Positions 8,856-18,047 of a stretch of DNA of 64,000 nt are shown here, piece after piece. This DNA comes from Brevibacillus panacihumi W25 (lineage in GTDB: Bacteria > Bacillota > Bacilli > Brevibacillales > Brevibacillaceae): contig NZ_KI629785.1 of assembly GCF_000503775.1 (NCBI RefSeq), positions 1,673,501 to 1,737,500 on the forward strand. Direction: 5' to 3'. The position numbers were made by a program, and so were the translations under genes. The first letter of the stretch is position 1; every line of letters begins with the position of its first letter. Below the pieces are notes generated by a model. That model saw only the letters and a list, made by a program, of their open reading frames with translations. It did not search any database and was not told where the DNA came from.

Positions 8856-10310
8856 TTGAACATTCAACAACTGAAAACGGACTGGTTCTCCAACGTGCGA
8901 GGTGACGTGTTGTCCGGGATGACAGTAGCGCTTGCTTTGATTCCCGAGGCGATCGCCTTTTCCATCATTGCCGGTGTCGATCCGATGGTCGGGCTGTACG
9001 CTTCTTTTTGCATTGCGGTGGTGATCGCTTTTGCAGGGGGACGTCCCGGCATGATCTCGGCTGCTACGGGAGCCATGGCTCTGGTCATGGTGACATTGGT
9101 CAAGGATCACGGGCTGGAGTATCTGCTGGCTGCGACCGTGCTGACGGGAATTCTGCAATTCCTGATGGGCGTATGCAAGATCGGCAAGCTGATTACCTTC
9201 GTGCCGCACCCCGTCATGCTCGGATTCGTCAACGCCTTGGCGATCCTCATCTTTATGGCGCAATTGCCCCATTTTGCAGGAGCATCTTGGATGATGTATG
9301 CCATGGTAATCGGCACCCTGGCGCTCATCTATATCCTGCCGCGTTTTACCAAGGCGCTTCCAGCCGCACTCGTCGCTATCATCGTCATGACGGTTATTTC
9401 GATTTTGGGCGGTCTTGATCTGCGAACGGTTGGCGACATGGGACAGATTACGCGCTCCCTGCCGCTGTTCCATCTGCCGCAGATTCCAATCAATCTGGAA
9501 ACGCTCATGATCATTTTACCTTATTCCTTCACGCTTGCCCTCGTCGGTATTCTGGAATCTTTGCTCACCGCCTCCCTGATCGATGAAATGACGGATACGC
9601 GAAGCAATAAAAACCGGGAAGTAAAAGGTCAAGGCCTGGCCAATATCGTCACGGGATTTTTCGGAGGAATGGCGGGCTGCGCCATGATCGGCCAGTCCGT
9701 GATCAATGTAAAGTCTGGCGGACGCGGTCGTTTGTCCACCTTTGTGGCAGGAGGCTTTCTCTTGTTTCTGATCATGGTGCTGGGTGATGTCGTCCAGCAG
9801 ATCCCGATGGCAGCACTAGTCGGCGTGATGGTCATGGTTTCGGTCGGAACGTTCAACTGGCAGTCTTTGAAAGATTTGCGCAGAGTTCCCTTCAGCGATT
9901 CCCTAGTCATGGTGACCACGGTCGCCATTGTCGTAGCCACACATGATTTGGCCAAAGGCGTCGTAGCTGGGGTCATTATGAGTGCGTTAATCTTCGGATG
10001 GAAAATGGCTCGTCTGAAAGCTGTGACCTCGATCACCTCTGACGGAGCAAAAGTATACACCATTTCAGGACAGCTGTTTTTTGGGACCATGACGCATTTT
10101 GTCAACGAATTCGAGTATCAGACAGACCCCGAGGAGATTGTCATCGACTTCAGCCGCTCTCATGTCTGGGACCACTCCGCCGTAACCGGCATCGCCAAAG
10201 TGGTGCACAAATATGAGCAGCTTGGCAAACAAGTGAGGGTCGAAGGCTTGAATGAAGAAAGCAAATGGCTCGTGGACCGGATTGGGATTAGCGCACCGTC
10301 CGGGCATTAA
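8856..10310 (+). CDS. SulP/SLC26 family anion permease with STAS domain
   Basis: A 484-residue integral membrane protein. The N-terminal [21 protein letters not shown] signature and ten or more hydrophobic segments up to about residue 385 define the SulP family. The C-terminal part (about 395-480) is a STAS domain, with [21 protein letters not shown] as its core. Family members carry sulfate, bicarbonate or other anions, often with Na+ or H+. The start is a TTG at 8856-8858, supported by GAGG seven bases upstream. No sulfur or carbonate gene is nearby, so the substrate is left open. A strong terminator follows directly. Confidence 0.88.
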   Translation: MNIQQLKTDWFSNVRGDVLSGMTVALALIPEAIAFSIIAGVDPMVGLYASFCIAVVIAFAGGRPGMISAATGAMALVMVTLVKDHGLEYLLAATVLTGILQFLMGVCKIGKLITFVPHPVMLGFVNALAILIFMAQLPHFAGASWMMYAMVIGTLALIYILPRFTKALPAALVAIIVMTVISILGGLDLRTVGDMGQITRSLPLFHLPQIPINLETLMIILPYSFTLALVGILESLLTASLIDEMTDTRSNKNREVKGQGLANIVTGFFGGMAGCAMIGQSVINVKSGGRGRLSTFVAGGFLLFLIMVLGDVVQQIPMAALVGVMVMVSVGTFNWQSLKDLRRVPFSDSLVMVTTVAIVVATHDLAKGVVAGVIMSALIFGWKMARLKAVTSITSDGAKVYTISGQLFFGTMTHFVNEFEYQTDPEEIVIDFSRSHVWDHSAVTGIAKVVHKYEQLGKQVRVEGLNEESKWLVDRIGISAPSGH

Positions 10311-10319
10311 AATAGGAAG

Positions 10320-10365
10320 AAAAAAGCATTCAGATGGCACAGTTTTGTGCTCTGAATGCTTTTTT
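10320..10365. terminator. Strong bidirectional terminator
   Basis: AAAAAGCATTCAGA and TCTGAATGCTTTTTT form a long perfect stem with an inner GCACA/TGTGC stem. It ends both the SulP gene and the minus-strand operon that closes with the TetR gene. Confidence 0.92.
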
Positions 10366-10367
10366 AA

Positions 10368-10967
10368 TCACTCCATGCTGTCAGGTCCCCTCAACCCTTC
10401 GAGCAACAACGAAATGACGCTCATGCTTTCTTCGTAAGCCTGCTCATCTTCCGCTGCCTGGGCAATCCAGAGAGCGGCTTCATTCATGGCTCCCGAGAGC
10501 ATATGTGTCAATGCATCGACAGCGACTTGTCTCAACTCACCCTGCTGCTGCATGAATTGAATTTGTGCCCGCAAGAGCCGCATGGAGTTTTGCTCGTCCA
10601 TTCTGCGCCACTCTTCCCACCCGAGCACTGCCGGGCCATCCAAAAGCATGATTCGCTTGTTCCTGGGCTCGACCGCTGCGGTGATAAAGGCACGACACCC
10701 CAAGATGAGCTGCTCCCAGACATCCGCGCTCGTGGCCGCCTGTGTTTCCACCCGTTCCGCGACCTCTTTTTGGACGGTATCCAGCACAGCCTGGAAGAGG
10801 CCTTTTTTATTCCCAAAATGGTGGTAAAGGGCGCCACGCGTAAGCCCTGCCTCCTGGACAATCTCCTCCAATGCAGCATCGGCATACCCGCGTTCGGTAA
10901 AATGGGTTCTCGCTACCTCGATCAATGTTTGAATCGTTATCGCGGTTTCTTCCTTATTTCTTCTCAT
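10368..10967 (-). CDS. TetR family transcriptional regulator
   Basis: A 199-residue TetR repressor. The HTH lies at about residues 25-60, with ALEEIVQEAGLTRGALYHHFGNKKGLF fitting the family pattern very well. The C-terminal ligand domain has no obvious relatives I can name. It is the last gene of a three-gene unit (VOC protein, AlkC-like glycosylase, TetR), 18 bases after the preceding gene. A large palindrome inside the operon promoter (12250-12270) is the likely operator, so the operon probably regulates itself. An alkylating or electrophilic inducer would fit the gene content but is inference. Confidence 0.9.
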   Translation of the reverse strand: MRRNKEETAITIQTLIEVARTHFTERGYADAALEEIVQEAGLTRGALYHHFGNKKGLFQAVLDTVQKEVAERVETQAATSADVWEQLILGCRAFITAAVEPRNKRIMLLDGPAVLGWEEWRRMDEQNSMRLLRAQIQFMQQQGELRQVAVDALTHMLSGAMNEAALWIAQAAEDEQAYEESMSVISLLLEGLRGPDSME

Positions 10968-10985
10968 GCATCCCCTGTTCTCCTT

Positions 10986-11762
10986 TTATCCAAGCTTCCC
11001 TGCAAGCTCCCATGCCGCATCATCCCCGGATTTCATTAATGAGCGCAAAGCGTGGCGAATGATCCACGGCAGATGCTCGCCTCCGTGATCCACTCTTTGA
11101 AGCATCCAATCAAACGTAACCTCCTTGTAGTCTTTCGTCAAATCATTCAAATGATTGGCGACGGACTTTCTTACATAAAAGGAAGGATCGTCAAGCAGGG
11201 GTTCGAGCAAGGCCAGGTTCTGCTTGGGGTCCCCTTTGATCACCTCCATTCGCTTTGCCCAAGGAAGGCGGGGCCTGGTTCCCTCACTGACCAGGCGGCG
11301 AACGTGAGGATTCGCGTCGCGCACCCAGACGTGCAATTGTTTCAGGCAATCATCGACATGAAGGGCCAGATACGGGCGGATCGCGTATTCTGCCGTGTGA
11401 CGCTTCGTAATCTCATACAGGGCATGCATGGAAAGTTCAAAATGCTCAAGCCCGTACTTTTCCACGTAATAAGCGACAGGCATCAGAAAATAGCCGTTCG
11501 TAAACATCCCTTCCTCTGTCTCATTCTCCGGGCCGAGAATCTGGAGCAGGATCCGGACTGCCTCCGTGTAATCCGGGGGCAATGCCTCACGCAAGGCTTC
11601 CGCGATCACCGCCACCCTTCCTTTCAGTTCGAGCGGCCCCACTTGGCTTGCTACCTCCTCTATGAAGACTTCCTCGGGAAAAGCCGGATCATGAGAGCGG
11701 ATCAGGACGGATAGCCGCTGCGCCAATTCCGTTCCGAAATACTCCTTAAGAGCCACGGTCAC
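10986..11762 (-). CDS. AlkC/AlkD-type DNA alkylation repair HEAT-repeat protein
   Basis: A 258-residue all-helical protein. The segment NPHVRRLVSEGTRPRLPWAKR (about 155-175) followed by DPSFYVRKSVANHLNDLTKD is typical of the HEAT-like alkylpurine glycosylases, closest to the AlkC branch. These remove 3-methyladenine or similar lesions without base flipping. The start is a GTG at 11760-11762 behind a repeated GGAGG site. It sits between the VOC gene (12 bases upstream) and the TetR gene. The glycosylase catalytic residue was not pinpointed, so activity is inferred from family membership. Confidence 0.8.
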   Translation of the reverse strand: MTVALKEYFGTELAQRLSVLIRSHDPAFPEEVFIEEVASQVGPLELKGRVAVIAEALREALPPDYTEAVRILLQILGPENETEEGMFTNGYFLMPVAYYVEKYGLEHFELSMHALYEITKRHTAEYAIRPYLALHVDDCLKQLHVWVRDANPHVRRLVSEGTRPRLPWAKRMEVIKGDPKQNLALLEPLLDDPSFYVRKSVANHLNDLTKDYKEVTFDWMLQRVDHGGEHLPWIIRHALRSLMKSGDDAAWELAGKLG

Positions 11763-11774
11763 GCCCTCCTCCTC

Positions 11775-12212
11775 CTATTCAGACCAGATTTTCTCCAGGT
11801 ATTGCGCGCTCTGTGCTTCCGAAGGCGGGATGACCGTGATGATGTCAAGCAAGACCCCATTTGGATCACGGGTGATAAAATGCCGCTGACCGAATTCCTC
11901 ATCTCGAATATCCAGCTCCAGCGGCAGTTTCCGTTCGATAATCAGGCGTTGATACTGAGCATCTACATCCTCTACCTCGAAGTTCAGAATCAAGCCCTGC
12001 ACGGTTTTGTGATAAGCAGCGGGAATCGTCGGGTGGGAAGCGTCCAGGATCGCCAGTTCAAAGGGAATTTGGCCTGCATCGGCTGGAACGCGCAGACTGA
12101 CGTACCAATCGGCTTCGTACACTTTCTCGAATCCAAAATGCTCGCAATAAAATTGAGCGCTGCGGGCAACCTCCCTGGTGAGTACGACAGGATAAAAGCT
12201 GTTTGTAATCAT
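11775..12212 (-). CDS. VOC family (glyoxalase/bleomycin resistance-like) protein
   Basis: A 145-residue vicinal oxygen chelate protein. It has the paired beta-alpha-beta modules, opening with [22 protein letters not shown] and closing with [20 protein letters not shown]. Such proteins bind metal and act on, or sequester, small toxic compounds. The ATG at 12210-12212 was chosen because AGGAGG lies six bases upstream; a start 45 bases further up would run into the operator. First gene of the operon with the alkylation repair gene and TetR regulator, which suggests a detoxification and damage-response unit. The substrate is unknown. Confidence 0.83.
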   Translation of the reverse strand: MITNSFYPVVLTREVARSAQFYCEHFGFEKVYEADWYVSLRVPADAGQIPFELAILDASHPTIPAAYHKTVQGLILNFEVEDVDAQYQRLIIERKLPLELDIRDEEFGQRHFITRDPNGVLLDIITVIPPSEAQSAQYLEKIWSE

Positions 12213-12244
12213 CGTGGGCCTCCTAGTGGATATGTTTGGGAATA

Positions 12245-12273
12245 ATTTAACATACATACAGTATGTATGTAAA
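12245..12273 (-). promoter_or_regulatory. Promoter with embedded palindromic operator
   Basis: On the minus strand, TTTACA (12268-12273) and TTAAAT (12245-12250) are separated by exactly 17 bases. The spacer is filled by a palindrome with 10-bp arms, ACATACATAC and GTATGTATGT, around one central base (12250-12270). This is the size and symmetry expected of a TetR-family operator. A repressor bound here would block RNA polymerase. Confidence 0.8.
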
Positions 12274-12281
12274 TAGCGAGT

Positions 12282-12317
12282 AAAAATCTCTCCTGTTCCT
12301 ACACGGGAGAGATTTTT
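12282..12317. terminator. Intrinsic terminator after the iron alcohol dehydrogenase gene
   Basis: Arms AAAAATCTCTCC and GGGAGAGATTTTT with a T-run on both strands. It ends the minus-strand gene at 12333 and insulates the promoter at 12245-12273. Confidence 0.85.
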
Positions 12318-12332
12318 GCACTCTGTTGTCTG

Positions 12333-13493
12333 TTATGCCCGATACGCCTCCTGCAAAATCCGCAGATAATCCTCTGCCGTCACCGCACGTACGTTGCTCG
12401 GCGTGGAGCCGTTTTTGACTGAAAGCTCGACGATCCGGGAGAAATCCTCCTCGCGCACTCCTGGCAGATCCCGCAGCTTCGGAATGTTGAGCTGCGCTGT
12501 CCACGTCTCGATCCCGGCAATCAGCTTCTCGCAGGCCAGTTCGTCCGGATCTGCGTCGCTGGCAAAGCTCATGTAACGGGCAAGCCGCGCATGCAACGCG
12601 ATATTTTCCTGTGCATTAAAGCGCAGGACATGCGGCAAAAAAACAGCATTGGCTACGCCGTGCGGGGTATCGTACAGGCCCCCAAGCGCTTCCGCCAGAC
12701 AGTGGACAGCCGCCACGTCGGCAGAGCCGAAGCACAAGCCTGCCAAGAGACTGCCCTCCAGCATCTCGTAACGCGCTTGTTCATCACGGCCATCCCGATA
12801 GGCCATGGGCAAAGCTGTCACAATCTTACGCATGGCCTGGGCTCCGAAGGCTTGCGAGATGGGATGGGTCAATCTGCAGGTGTAGCCCTCGATGGCGTGG
12901 ACAAGCGCATCCACCCCGGTCGCCGCCGTAACTGCTGGCGGGACGCTGTAGGTAAGAGCCGGGTCCAGTACAGCCAGCGTAGGACGAAGCGCCGCATGCT
13001 TCAAGGTCATTTTTCGATGGGTCGCCGCTTCCGTGATCACGGCGGAGCGCGTTACCTCCGAGCCTGTCCCGGCCGTCGTCGGAACACAGACAATCGGCGC
13101 AATGTTGTGGTAAGGAAGATGTCCGTCCGCGTATTCGGCAGGGGTGCCGCCATTTTTCCCGATCAGGGCAATCGCCTTCCCCGTATCCATGGCGCTTCCT
13201 CCTCCGACCGCCACGACCAGTTCGGCTGAAGTCTCGCGGAAAAGCGCAGCTCCTGCCAAACATTCGGTGTCTCGGGGATTCTGGCTCAAGGCGTCAAACA
13301 GCGTGACCGAAAAGCCGCCTGCCTCCAAAGCAGATTGGATTGGCGCAACCAGCCCTGCACGAATAACACCGGGGTCACTCACCAAAAGAATGGACGAGCC
13401 CAGACCCAGTGATTGCAGAATGGCAGACAACTCCAAGGATTTTCCCGTTCCCATCTCGATGCGTGTCGGACAAAAATAGCTGTATGCTTGCAT
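12333..13493 (-). CDS. Iron-containing (type III) alcohol dehydrogenase
   Basis: A 386-residue member of the Fe-ADH family, which interconverts alcohols and aldehydes or ketones with NAD(P). The cofactor loop AVGGGSAMDTGKAIAL lies near residue 95. The metal-binding motifs follow as GVDALVHAIEGYTC and the AAVHCLAEALGGLYDTPHG stretch with the spaced histidines. Length is normal. A GGGAGGGG site precedes the ATG. It forms a single-gene unit ending in a strong hairpin. The exact substrate (butanol, 1,3-propanediol, lactaldehyde or other) cannot be told. Confidence 0.88.
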   Translation of the reverse strand: MQAYSYFCPTRIEMGTGKSLELSAILQSLGLGSSILLVSDPGVIRAGLVAPIQSALEAGGFSVTLFDALSQNPRDTECLAGAALFRETSAELVVAVGGGSAMDTGKAIALIGKNGGTPAEYADGHLPYHNIAPIVCVPTTAGTGSEVTRSAVITEAATHRKMTLKHAALRPTLAVLDPALTYSVPPAVTAATGVDALVHAIEGYTCRLTHPISQAFGAQAMRKIVTALPMAYRDGRDEQARYEMLEGSLLAGLCFGSADVAAVHCLAEALGGLYDTPHGVANAVFLPHVLRFNAQENIALHARLARYMSFASDADPDELACEKLIAGIETWTAQLNIPKLRDLPGVREEDFSRIVELSVKNGSTPSNVRAVTAEDYLRILQEAYRA

Positions 13494-13549
13494 GCGATAC
13501 CCCTCCCGCTCTTTTTCTCATCATACTAGGGATAGGGGGAATGTACCAG

Positions 13550-14227
13550 TCAGTTTGATCGGTGTTTCTTTGCTCTGCGCCGTTCCAATACCAGATGCAT
13601 CCCCAACAGGCACAGCACCAGCCAAGCCCCGCCAGCAGCATAGCCTGCCAAGACATCGCTGGGATAATGGACACCAAGGTAAATGCGGCTTGCCCCCACG
13701 CAAGCAATCAAGATAACGGCCGCAAGCACAATTCCGAGCTTGGCCAGCCTCGAGACGACGAAGAGGTACAAAAACACGGCAACCATCCCGTAGAACAGAA
13801 AGGAGGCCATGGAGTGACCGCTGGGAAAACTGTAGCCCCCTTCTTCGATCAGGCGATGCAGATCGGGCCTCTCTCGCCGGAACAGCTCCTTGAGAAGAAG
13901 ATTGAACAGCATGCCGCCGCCCAGTGCCACTGTCAAAAACAGTGCCTCCCAACGCTTTTTCTGCCAGAGCATCGTCAAAGCGGTACAGATTAGCAGCACG
14001 ACAAGTGCTTGCACCGAGCCCAGAAAGGTGAAAACCAGCATGAGTGAAGTCAGCCATGACGGGGCAACGGCTTGCACCCTCTGGATGACAGCTGAATCAA
14101 AAGCACGGATCGTCTGCGTCTCGATGCTTGCGCCCAGGATGGCAAACGTCCCCGCAAAAAAGAGAAACAGCAGGACTCCAATCCACACTTTCCTTTTCCC
14201 CAGATTTCTCCCTTTCTCGCGTTCCAT
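13550..14227 (-). CDS. PAP2 family membrane phosphatase
   Basis: A 225-residue membrane protein with about six hydrophobic segments. The three phosphatase motifs are intact: KELFRRERP (motif 1), SFPSGHSMAS (motif 2) and SRIYLGVHYPSDV (motif 3). Relatives dephosphorylate undecaprenyl pyrophosphate, phosphatidylglycerophosphate or phosphatidate on the outer face of the membrane. The chosen ATG at 14225-14227 has only a weak upstream site. It stands alone between the alcohol dehydrogenase and the LysR gene. The lipid substrate is not predictable here. Confidence 0.86.
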   Translation of the reverse strand: MEREKGRNLGKRKVWIGVLLFLFFAGTFAILGASIETQTIRAFDSAVIQRVQAVAPSWLTSLMLVFTFLGSVQALVVLLICTALTMLWQKKRWEALFLTVALGGGMLFNLLLKELFRRERPDLHRLIEEGGYSFPSGHSMASFLFYGMVAVFLYLFVVSRLAKLGIVLAAVILIACVGASRIYLGVHYPSDVLAGYAAGGAWLVLCLLGMHLVLERRRAKKHRSN

Positions 14228-14228
14228 G

Positions 14229-14268
14229 GACTAGACGCCATTCCCTTCCTCTGGTCTTTTGTCTAGTC
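14229..14268. repeat. Inverted repeat GACTAGAC/GTCTAGTC
   Basis: Eight-base perfect arms separated by 24 bases, between the LysR gene end and the PAP2 start. It could be an operator or part of a terminator for the LysR gene; it has no clear T-run. Confidence 0.4.
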
Positions 14269-14300
14269 TGTCCGTTCTTCCAATCGACTACTTTGCAGCC

Positions 14301-15197
14301 TCATCGATAAATTTCATGAACCGTATCCAGAAAACGCTTCAGAGCCGCTGAATGATAATATTTTTTGCTCGTAATCACTCCTACCTGCCACTTGAATGAC
14401 GGGTTGGTAATCGGGATGGAGGCGATTTCGATATTCTTCAGCTTGTTCGCAAACACGCGCGGCAAAATGGCGATCCCCATCTGAACGGAAACCAGCTCCA
14501 GAACCAAATCCCACTGCGTGCTTTCCAGCAAAACATGCGGCGTAAAGCCCGATCGCTCACAAGCATTCATCACGATTTTATGGAGCGCAAAGGTTTTGGC
14601 GAACACGATAAATTGCTCGTCCTTTACTTCATGCAGCTCGATCTGCTCCCGAGCCGCCAAAGGATGATTGGCCGACACGCAAAGCACGAAGGAGTCCTCA
14701 TAGATTTGCTCCGTATATAGGAGGGGGTTGTCCACTGGAAAGACGACAAACCCGACATCCAGCTCCCCTTTTTCCACGAGCTTCTCGGTTACAATGCCGC
14801 CCCTTTCTTCGATCTTCAGCGCCACTTTGGGATAACGCTCCGTGTAGGCCTTCCCGATCGGAGGAAAAATGAACGTCCCGATGATTTGCGGCAACCCGAT
14901 TTTCAATTGACCGGCTGCAGCATCCGACAGGTCTTCAATGCCGGTCTCCATGCGCTTCATCAAAGCCAGGACCTGTTTGCTGTGCTCGTACACGATCTCG
15001 CCTGCATCTGTCAGCGCAACGTCCCGCATCCTGCGATCAAACAAGATCACTTGCAGCTCTTCCTCCAGCCGCTGAATGGATTTGCTGATCGAAGGCTGGG
15101 CAATGAACAATTTTTCCCCCGCTCTTGTAAAATTCCGTTCCTCCACAACCGTGACGAAAATCTTCAAATCACGTATTTTGCAGTCCAGCAGCTTCAA
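14301..15197 (-). CDS. LysR family transcriptional regulator
   Basis: A 298-residue LysR regulator. The N-terminal HTH (FVTVVEERNFTRAGEKLFIAQPSISKSIQRLE) and the two-lobed effector domain are complete. It is divergent from the symporter/nitrilase operon, and an inverted repeat with LysR-type spacing lies between them, so it is probably the activator of that operon. The inducer may be the transported nitrile or acid, but this is inference. Confidence 0.9.
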   Translation of the reverse strand: MKLLDCKIRDLKIFVTVVEERNFTRAGEKLFIAQPSISKSIQRLEEELQVILFDRRMRDVALTDAGEIVYEHSKQVLALMKRMETGIEDLSDAAAGQLKIGLPQIIGTFIFPPIGKAYTERYPKVALKIEERGGIVTEKLVEKGELDVGFVVFPVDNPLLYTEQIYEDSFVLCVSANHPLAAREQIELHEVKDEQFIVFAKTFALHKIVMNACERSGFTPHVLLESTQWDLVLELVSVQMGIAILPRVFANKLKNIEIASIPITNPSFKWQVGVITSKKYYHSAALKRFLDTVHEIYR

Positions 15198-15256
15198 TGT
15201 GCGGCTCCTTTCTCTCCATCATTCCAATACGGAATAGTTTGTATCTCATATATATA

Positions 15257-15316
15257 TTTCTCATTATAGAGAAAACGTTTTAGTATTTACACTATAGACA
15301 ATTTTCCGATTATAAA
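15257..15316 (+). promoter_or_regulatory. Promoter and candidate LysR box of the symporter/nitrilase operon
   Basis: TTTACA (15286-15291) and TTATAA (15310-15315) are spaced 18 bases, before the first gene of the operon. Just upstream, TTTCTC and GAGAAA form an inverted repeat (15257-15274) whose ends fit the T-N11-A pattern of LysR-type sites. Confidence 0.6.
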
Positions 15317-15330
15317 AGGATGGTGACTCC

Positions 15331-15582
15331 ATGAGAAAGCTTCACGCCGCTTATATTGGTGCCTTTTTCTTCTTCTATGCCTTAACCTTTTTGCCGAATT
15401 TCAATGTGTTCAACGAAGCTGCTTTTATCGGATTCTTTCCACAGCCCCTCGTCTGGGTACTCGTCTTGAATGCCATCAATACGGTCATCATCTTCCTCGT
15501 GTACAAGAAGTTCTTCAAGCCCTTCGCCGAGCGGACGGAGCAGGAATTTGCCGCCTGGGAGAAAGGAGAGGAAAACAAATGA
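15331..15582 (+). CDS. DUF3311-like small membrane protein, symporter partner
   Basis: An 83-residue protein with two hydrophobic segments (about 8-28 and 38-60) and a charged cytoplasmic tail (KPFAERTEQEFAAWEKGEE). Small proteins of this kind (DUF3311 and similar) are commonly found directly before sodium/solute symporter genes and are thought to be accessory subunits. Its stop overlaps the symporter start as ATGA, so the two are translationally coupled. AGGATGG precedes the ATG. Family assignment is by pattern and context only. Confidence 0.75.
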   Translation: MRKLHAAYIGAFFFFYALTFLPNFNVFNEAAFIGFFPQPLVWVLVLNAINTVIIFLVYKKFFKPFAERTEQEFAAWEKGEENK

Positions 15583-17087
15583 GCCAAGCTGCTGTCACGA
15601 TATTCGTACTCGTTCTCTTCCTATCGATCCTGCTGTGGATCAGCAATCGCGCCTCAAAAGAAAACGTCGCGACGCCGAATGACTTCTTCCTCGCAGGACG
15701 CGGATTGGGGACGATTGTCATGACGATGACAACCGGAGCCAGCTACTTCAGTACGTGGACCCTTCTGGGGGCGATCGGCTCCCACTACCGCGATGGCGTC
15801 TGGTTCGTCGCCTTTGCCGCCTGGGCGGTGGTGCATGCGATGTTCATTTGGCTGTTCGGTACGCGCATCTGGTACTTGGGCCGCAAGCATAACTTCATCA
15901 CGCCTGGCGACATGGTCGAAAAGTATTTCAACAGTCCGTTTTTGCGCATTCTCTTTGCTGTCGTAGGCATTGTCGGACTCGTTCCCTATATGCTGATCCA
16001 GATCACCGGCGGCGCTTTTGCCTTGAACAGCTTGACGAACAATGAGATCCCCTATTGGGTCGGCGTCTTGATCATGGGGGCGTTCGTCGGGATCATCGTG
16101 ACGCTTAGCGGCGGACGAGGAGCTGCCTGGGCGGACACCTTCATGGGCTTCTTCTTTGGCTCCGTCCTGCTGTTGATCACCTTGATCTTTATCAGCCGCG
16201 CTGGCGGTTTCGACGCCTTCAAAGGACTTCAGGAAACAGCTCCGCAGATTCTCGTGAACAAAGGGAATTTCTGGGGGATATTTGAAACGGCACTCGGTCT
16301 CGGATTTGGCTTCTGGATCATGCCTCACATGTGGCAGAAATTTTATTCAGCCAAATCTCCTCTCATCCTGGCGAAGACGTCCATCATTACGCCGTTCTGG
16401 AATTCATGGCTGATGGCCTTGGGTGCCTTGTTCATCGGCATGCTCGCTCACACGCCGGGTCTCGTCCCGGGCTTAAGCGCCGAAACCAGCGACCGCATCA
16501 TTCCGCTGTTCTTCTCCACCTATGCACCGATCTTCGGGTCGATCGTAGTAGCGGCTGTCATCGCGGCCGGGATTTCGACGATCAACAGTGCCTTGTTGTC
16601 GTCCGCCAGCTTGCTGGTCAATGACTTGTTCGTCCGCTTCGTGAAAAAAGACGCGTCGCTGGAGAAGACAACCTCGATTGCCAAAGCAACGGTCCTGCTC
16701 ATGACAGTGCTCGTCGTCATCATTTCGTTCATCCCTGCTGCCCAGGGTTTCCTGGTTCCAGTCGCTGCGCTAGGCTACGGCATCGTCCTGCAGCTCGTTC
16801 CGGCCGCACTCGGACCGCTCTTCTGGCGGGGCGGCACCAAGGCCGGAGCCATAGCCTCCATCTTCGTCGGACTGGCCGGACTTACGTTCGTCTACCTGGC
16901 AGGCTCTCCGCTGCCAATCGGTCCTGCAACGACAGGATTCTTGCTGGGACTGGCAGCTTTCTTTCTCGTCAGCCTTGCAACCCGGGATCAGGATACGAAA
17001 AACAAAGAGGAGTTCCATACCGATCTGAACCGCGTCTTCTACCCGGAAGAAGCAGCCTATAACAATACAAAGGAAGTGGCATCATGA
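15579..17087 (+). CDS. Sodium:solute symporter (SSS family)
   Basis: A 502-residue permease with about 13 hydrophobic segments. The N-terminal NDFFLAGRGLGTIVMTMTTGASYFSTWTLLG pattern is typical of the SSS family (PutP, PanF, YidK). It would import a solute with Na+. It overlaps by four bases with both the small protein before it and the nitrilase after it. The nitrilase neighbour suggests the cargo is a nitrile, an amide, a carboxylate or another nitrogen compound. The solute is not identifiable from sequence. Confidence 0.88.
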   Translation: MSQAAVTIFVLVLFLSILLWISNRASKENVATPNDFFLAGRGLGTIVMTMTTGASYFSTWTLLGAIGSHYRDGVWFVAFAAWAVVHAMFIWLFGTRIWYLGRKHNFITPGDMVEKYFNSPFLRILFAVVGIVGLVPYMLIQITGGAFALNSLTNNEIPYWVGVLIMGAFVGIIVTLSGGRGAAWADTFMGFFFGSVLLLITLIFISRAGGFDAFKGLQETAPQILVNKGNFWGIFETALGLGFGFWIMPHMWQKFYSAKSPLILAKTSIITPFWNSWLMALGALFIGMLAHTPGLVPGLSAETSDRIIPLFFSTYAPIFGSIVVAAVIAAGISTINSALLSSASLLVNDLFVRFVKKDASLEKTTSIAKATVLLMTVLVVIISFIPAAQGFLVPVAALGYGIVLQLVPAALGPLFWRGGTKAGAIASIFVGLAGLTFVYLAGSPLPIGPATTGFLLGLAAFFLVSLATRDQDTKNKEEFHTDLNRVFYPEEAAYNNTKEVAS

Positions 17088-18031
17088 AAAATAACAAATC
17101 ATTTACAGTCGCTGTGATCCAGGCAGGCTCGATTCTTATGGACAAGGAAGCCACCATCGCCAAAGCTATTCAACTGATCAGAGAAGCTGCGAAAAAACAG
17201 GCAAAAATCATGCTGTTCCCGGAAGCATTCATTTCCGCATACCCGCGCGGCATGTCGTTTGGCGCCAAAGTAGGAAGCCGCTCGCTGGAAGGACGAAAAG
17301 ATTTTGCCCGCTATTCGGACAGCGCGATCACAATCCCGGGCCCCGAGACTGATGCGATCGGAAAAGCGGTCAAGGAAGCCGGTGCCTATGTCGTAATTGG
17401 CGTTATTGAAAAGGATTCGGCCTACAGCGGAGGGACGCTCTACTGCACGGCTCTGTTCTTCGGTCCGGACGGCCAGATTCTCGGCAAGCACCGCAAGCTG
17501 AAGCCGACCGGGTCTGAACGGCTCATCTGGGGCGAAGGCGACGGCAGCACGCTCCCCGTATTTCATACACCATACGGCAGAATAGGCGCCTTGATTTGCT
17601 GGGAGAATTACATGCCTCTGGCCCGTGCCGCCATGTATGCAAAAGGCGTCCAGATCTATCTGGCACCTACAGCGGATGGGCGCGACACCTGGTTCGCTTC
17701 GATGCGCCATATCGCCCTGGAAGGACGCTGCTTCGTCCTCTCCAGCAACCAGTATTCGACAAAGGACATGTACCCGGAGGACCTTTTGGAGCGTGCCGAG
17801 CTTCAGGAGATGGACCATGAATTGACGCGTGGCGGAAGCTGCATCGTTGATCCGTTAGGCGAATTCGTCGTAGCGCCTGTTATGGGGAAAGAGGAAATCC
17901 TCTATGCAGAACTCAACCTGGACCGAATCACCGAAAGCCAATTCGATTTTGATGTCGTCGGCCACTATGCGCGACCAGACGTCTTTCAATTGCACGTAAA
18001 CGAAGAAAAGCAAGAGCATACGAAATTCTGA
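17084..18031 (+). CDS. Nitrilase (carbon-nitrogen hydrolase superfamily, branch 1)
   Basis: A 315-residue hydrolase with the full catalytic set: Glu47 in FPEAFISAYPRG, Lys138 in HRKLKPTGSERLIWG, and Cys172 in ICWENYMPLAR. The ERLIWG and CWENYMP forms are those of true nitrilases (EC 3.5.5) rather than amidases or carbamoylases, so it probably converts a nitrile to a carboxylic acid and ammonia. It is the last gene of the LysR-controlled symporter operon, coupled by ATGA to the symporter. This arrangement suggests import and hydrolysis of an environmental or plant nitrile; the substrate is unproven. Confidence 0.88.
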   Translation: MKNNKSFTVAVIQAGSILMDKEATIAKAIQLIREAAKKQAKIMLFPEAFISAYPRGMSFGAKVGSRSLEGRKDFARYSDSAITIPGPETDAIGKAVKEAGAYVVIGVIEKDSAYSGGTLYCTALFFGPDGQILGKHRKLKPTGSERLIWGEGDGSTLPVFHTPYGRIGALICWENYMPLARAAMYAKGVQIYLAPTADGRDTWFASMRHIALEGRCFVLSSNQYSTKDMYPEDLLERAELQEMDHELTRGGSCIVDPLGEFVVAPVMGKEEILYAELNLDRITESQFDFDVVGHYARPDVFQLHVNEEKQEHTKF

Positions 18032-18047
18032 TCTTTACGAAAAGAAA

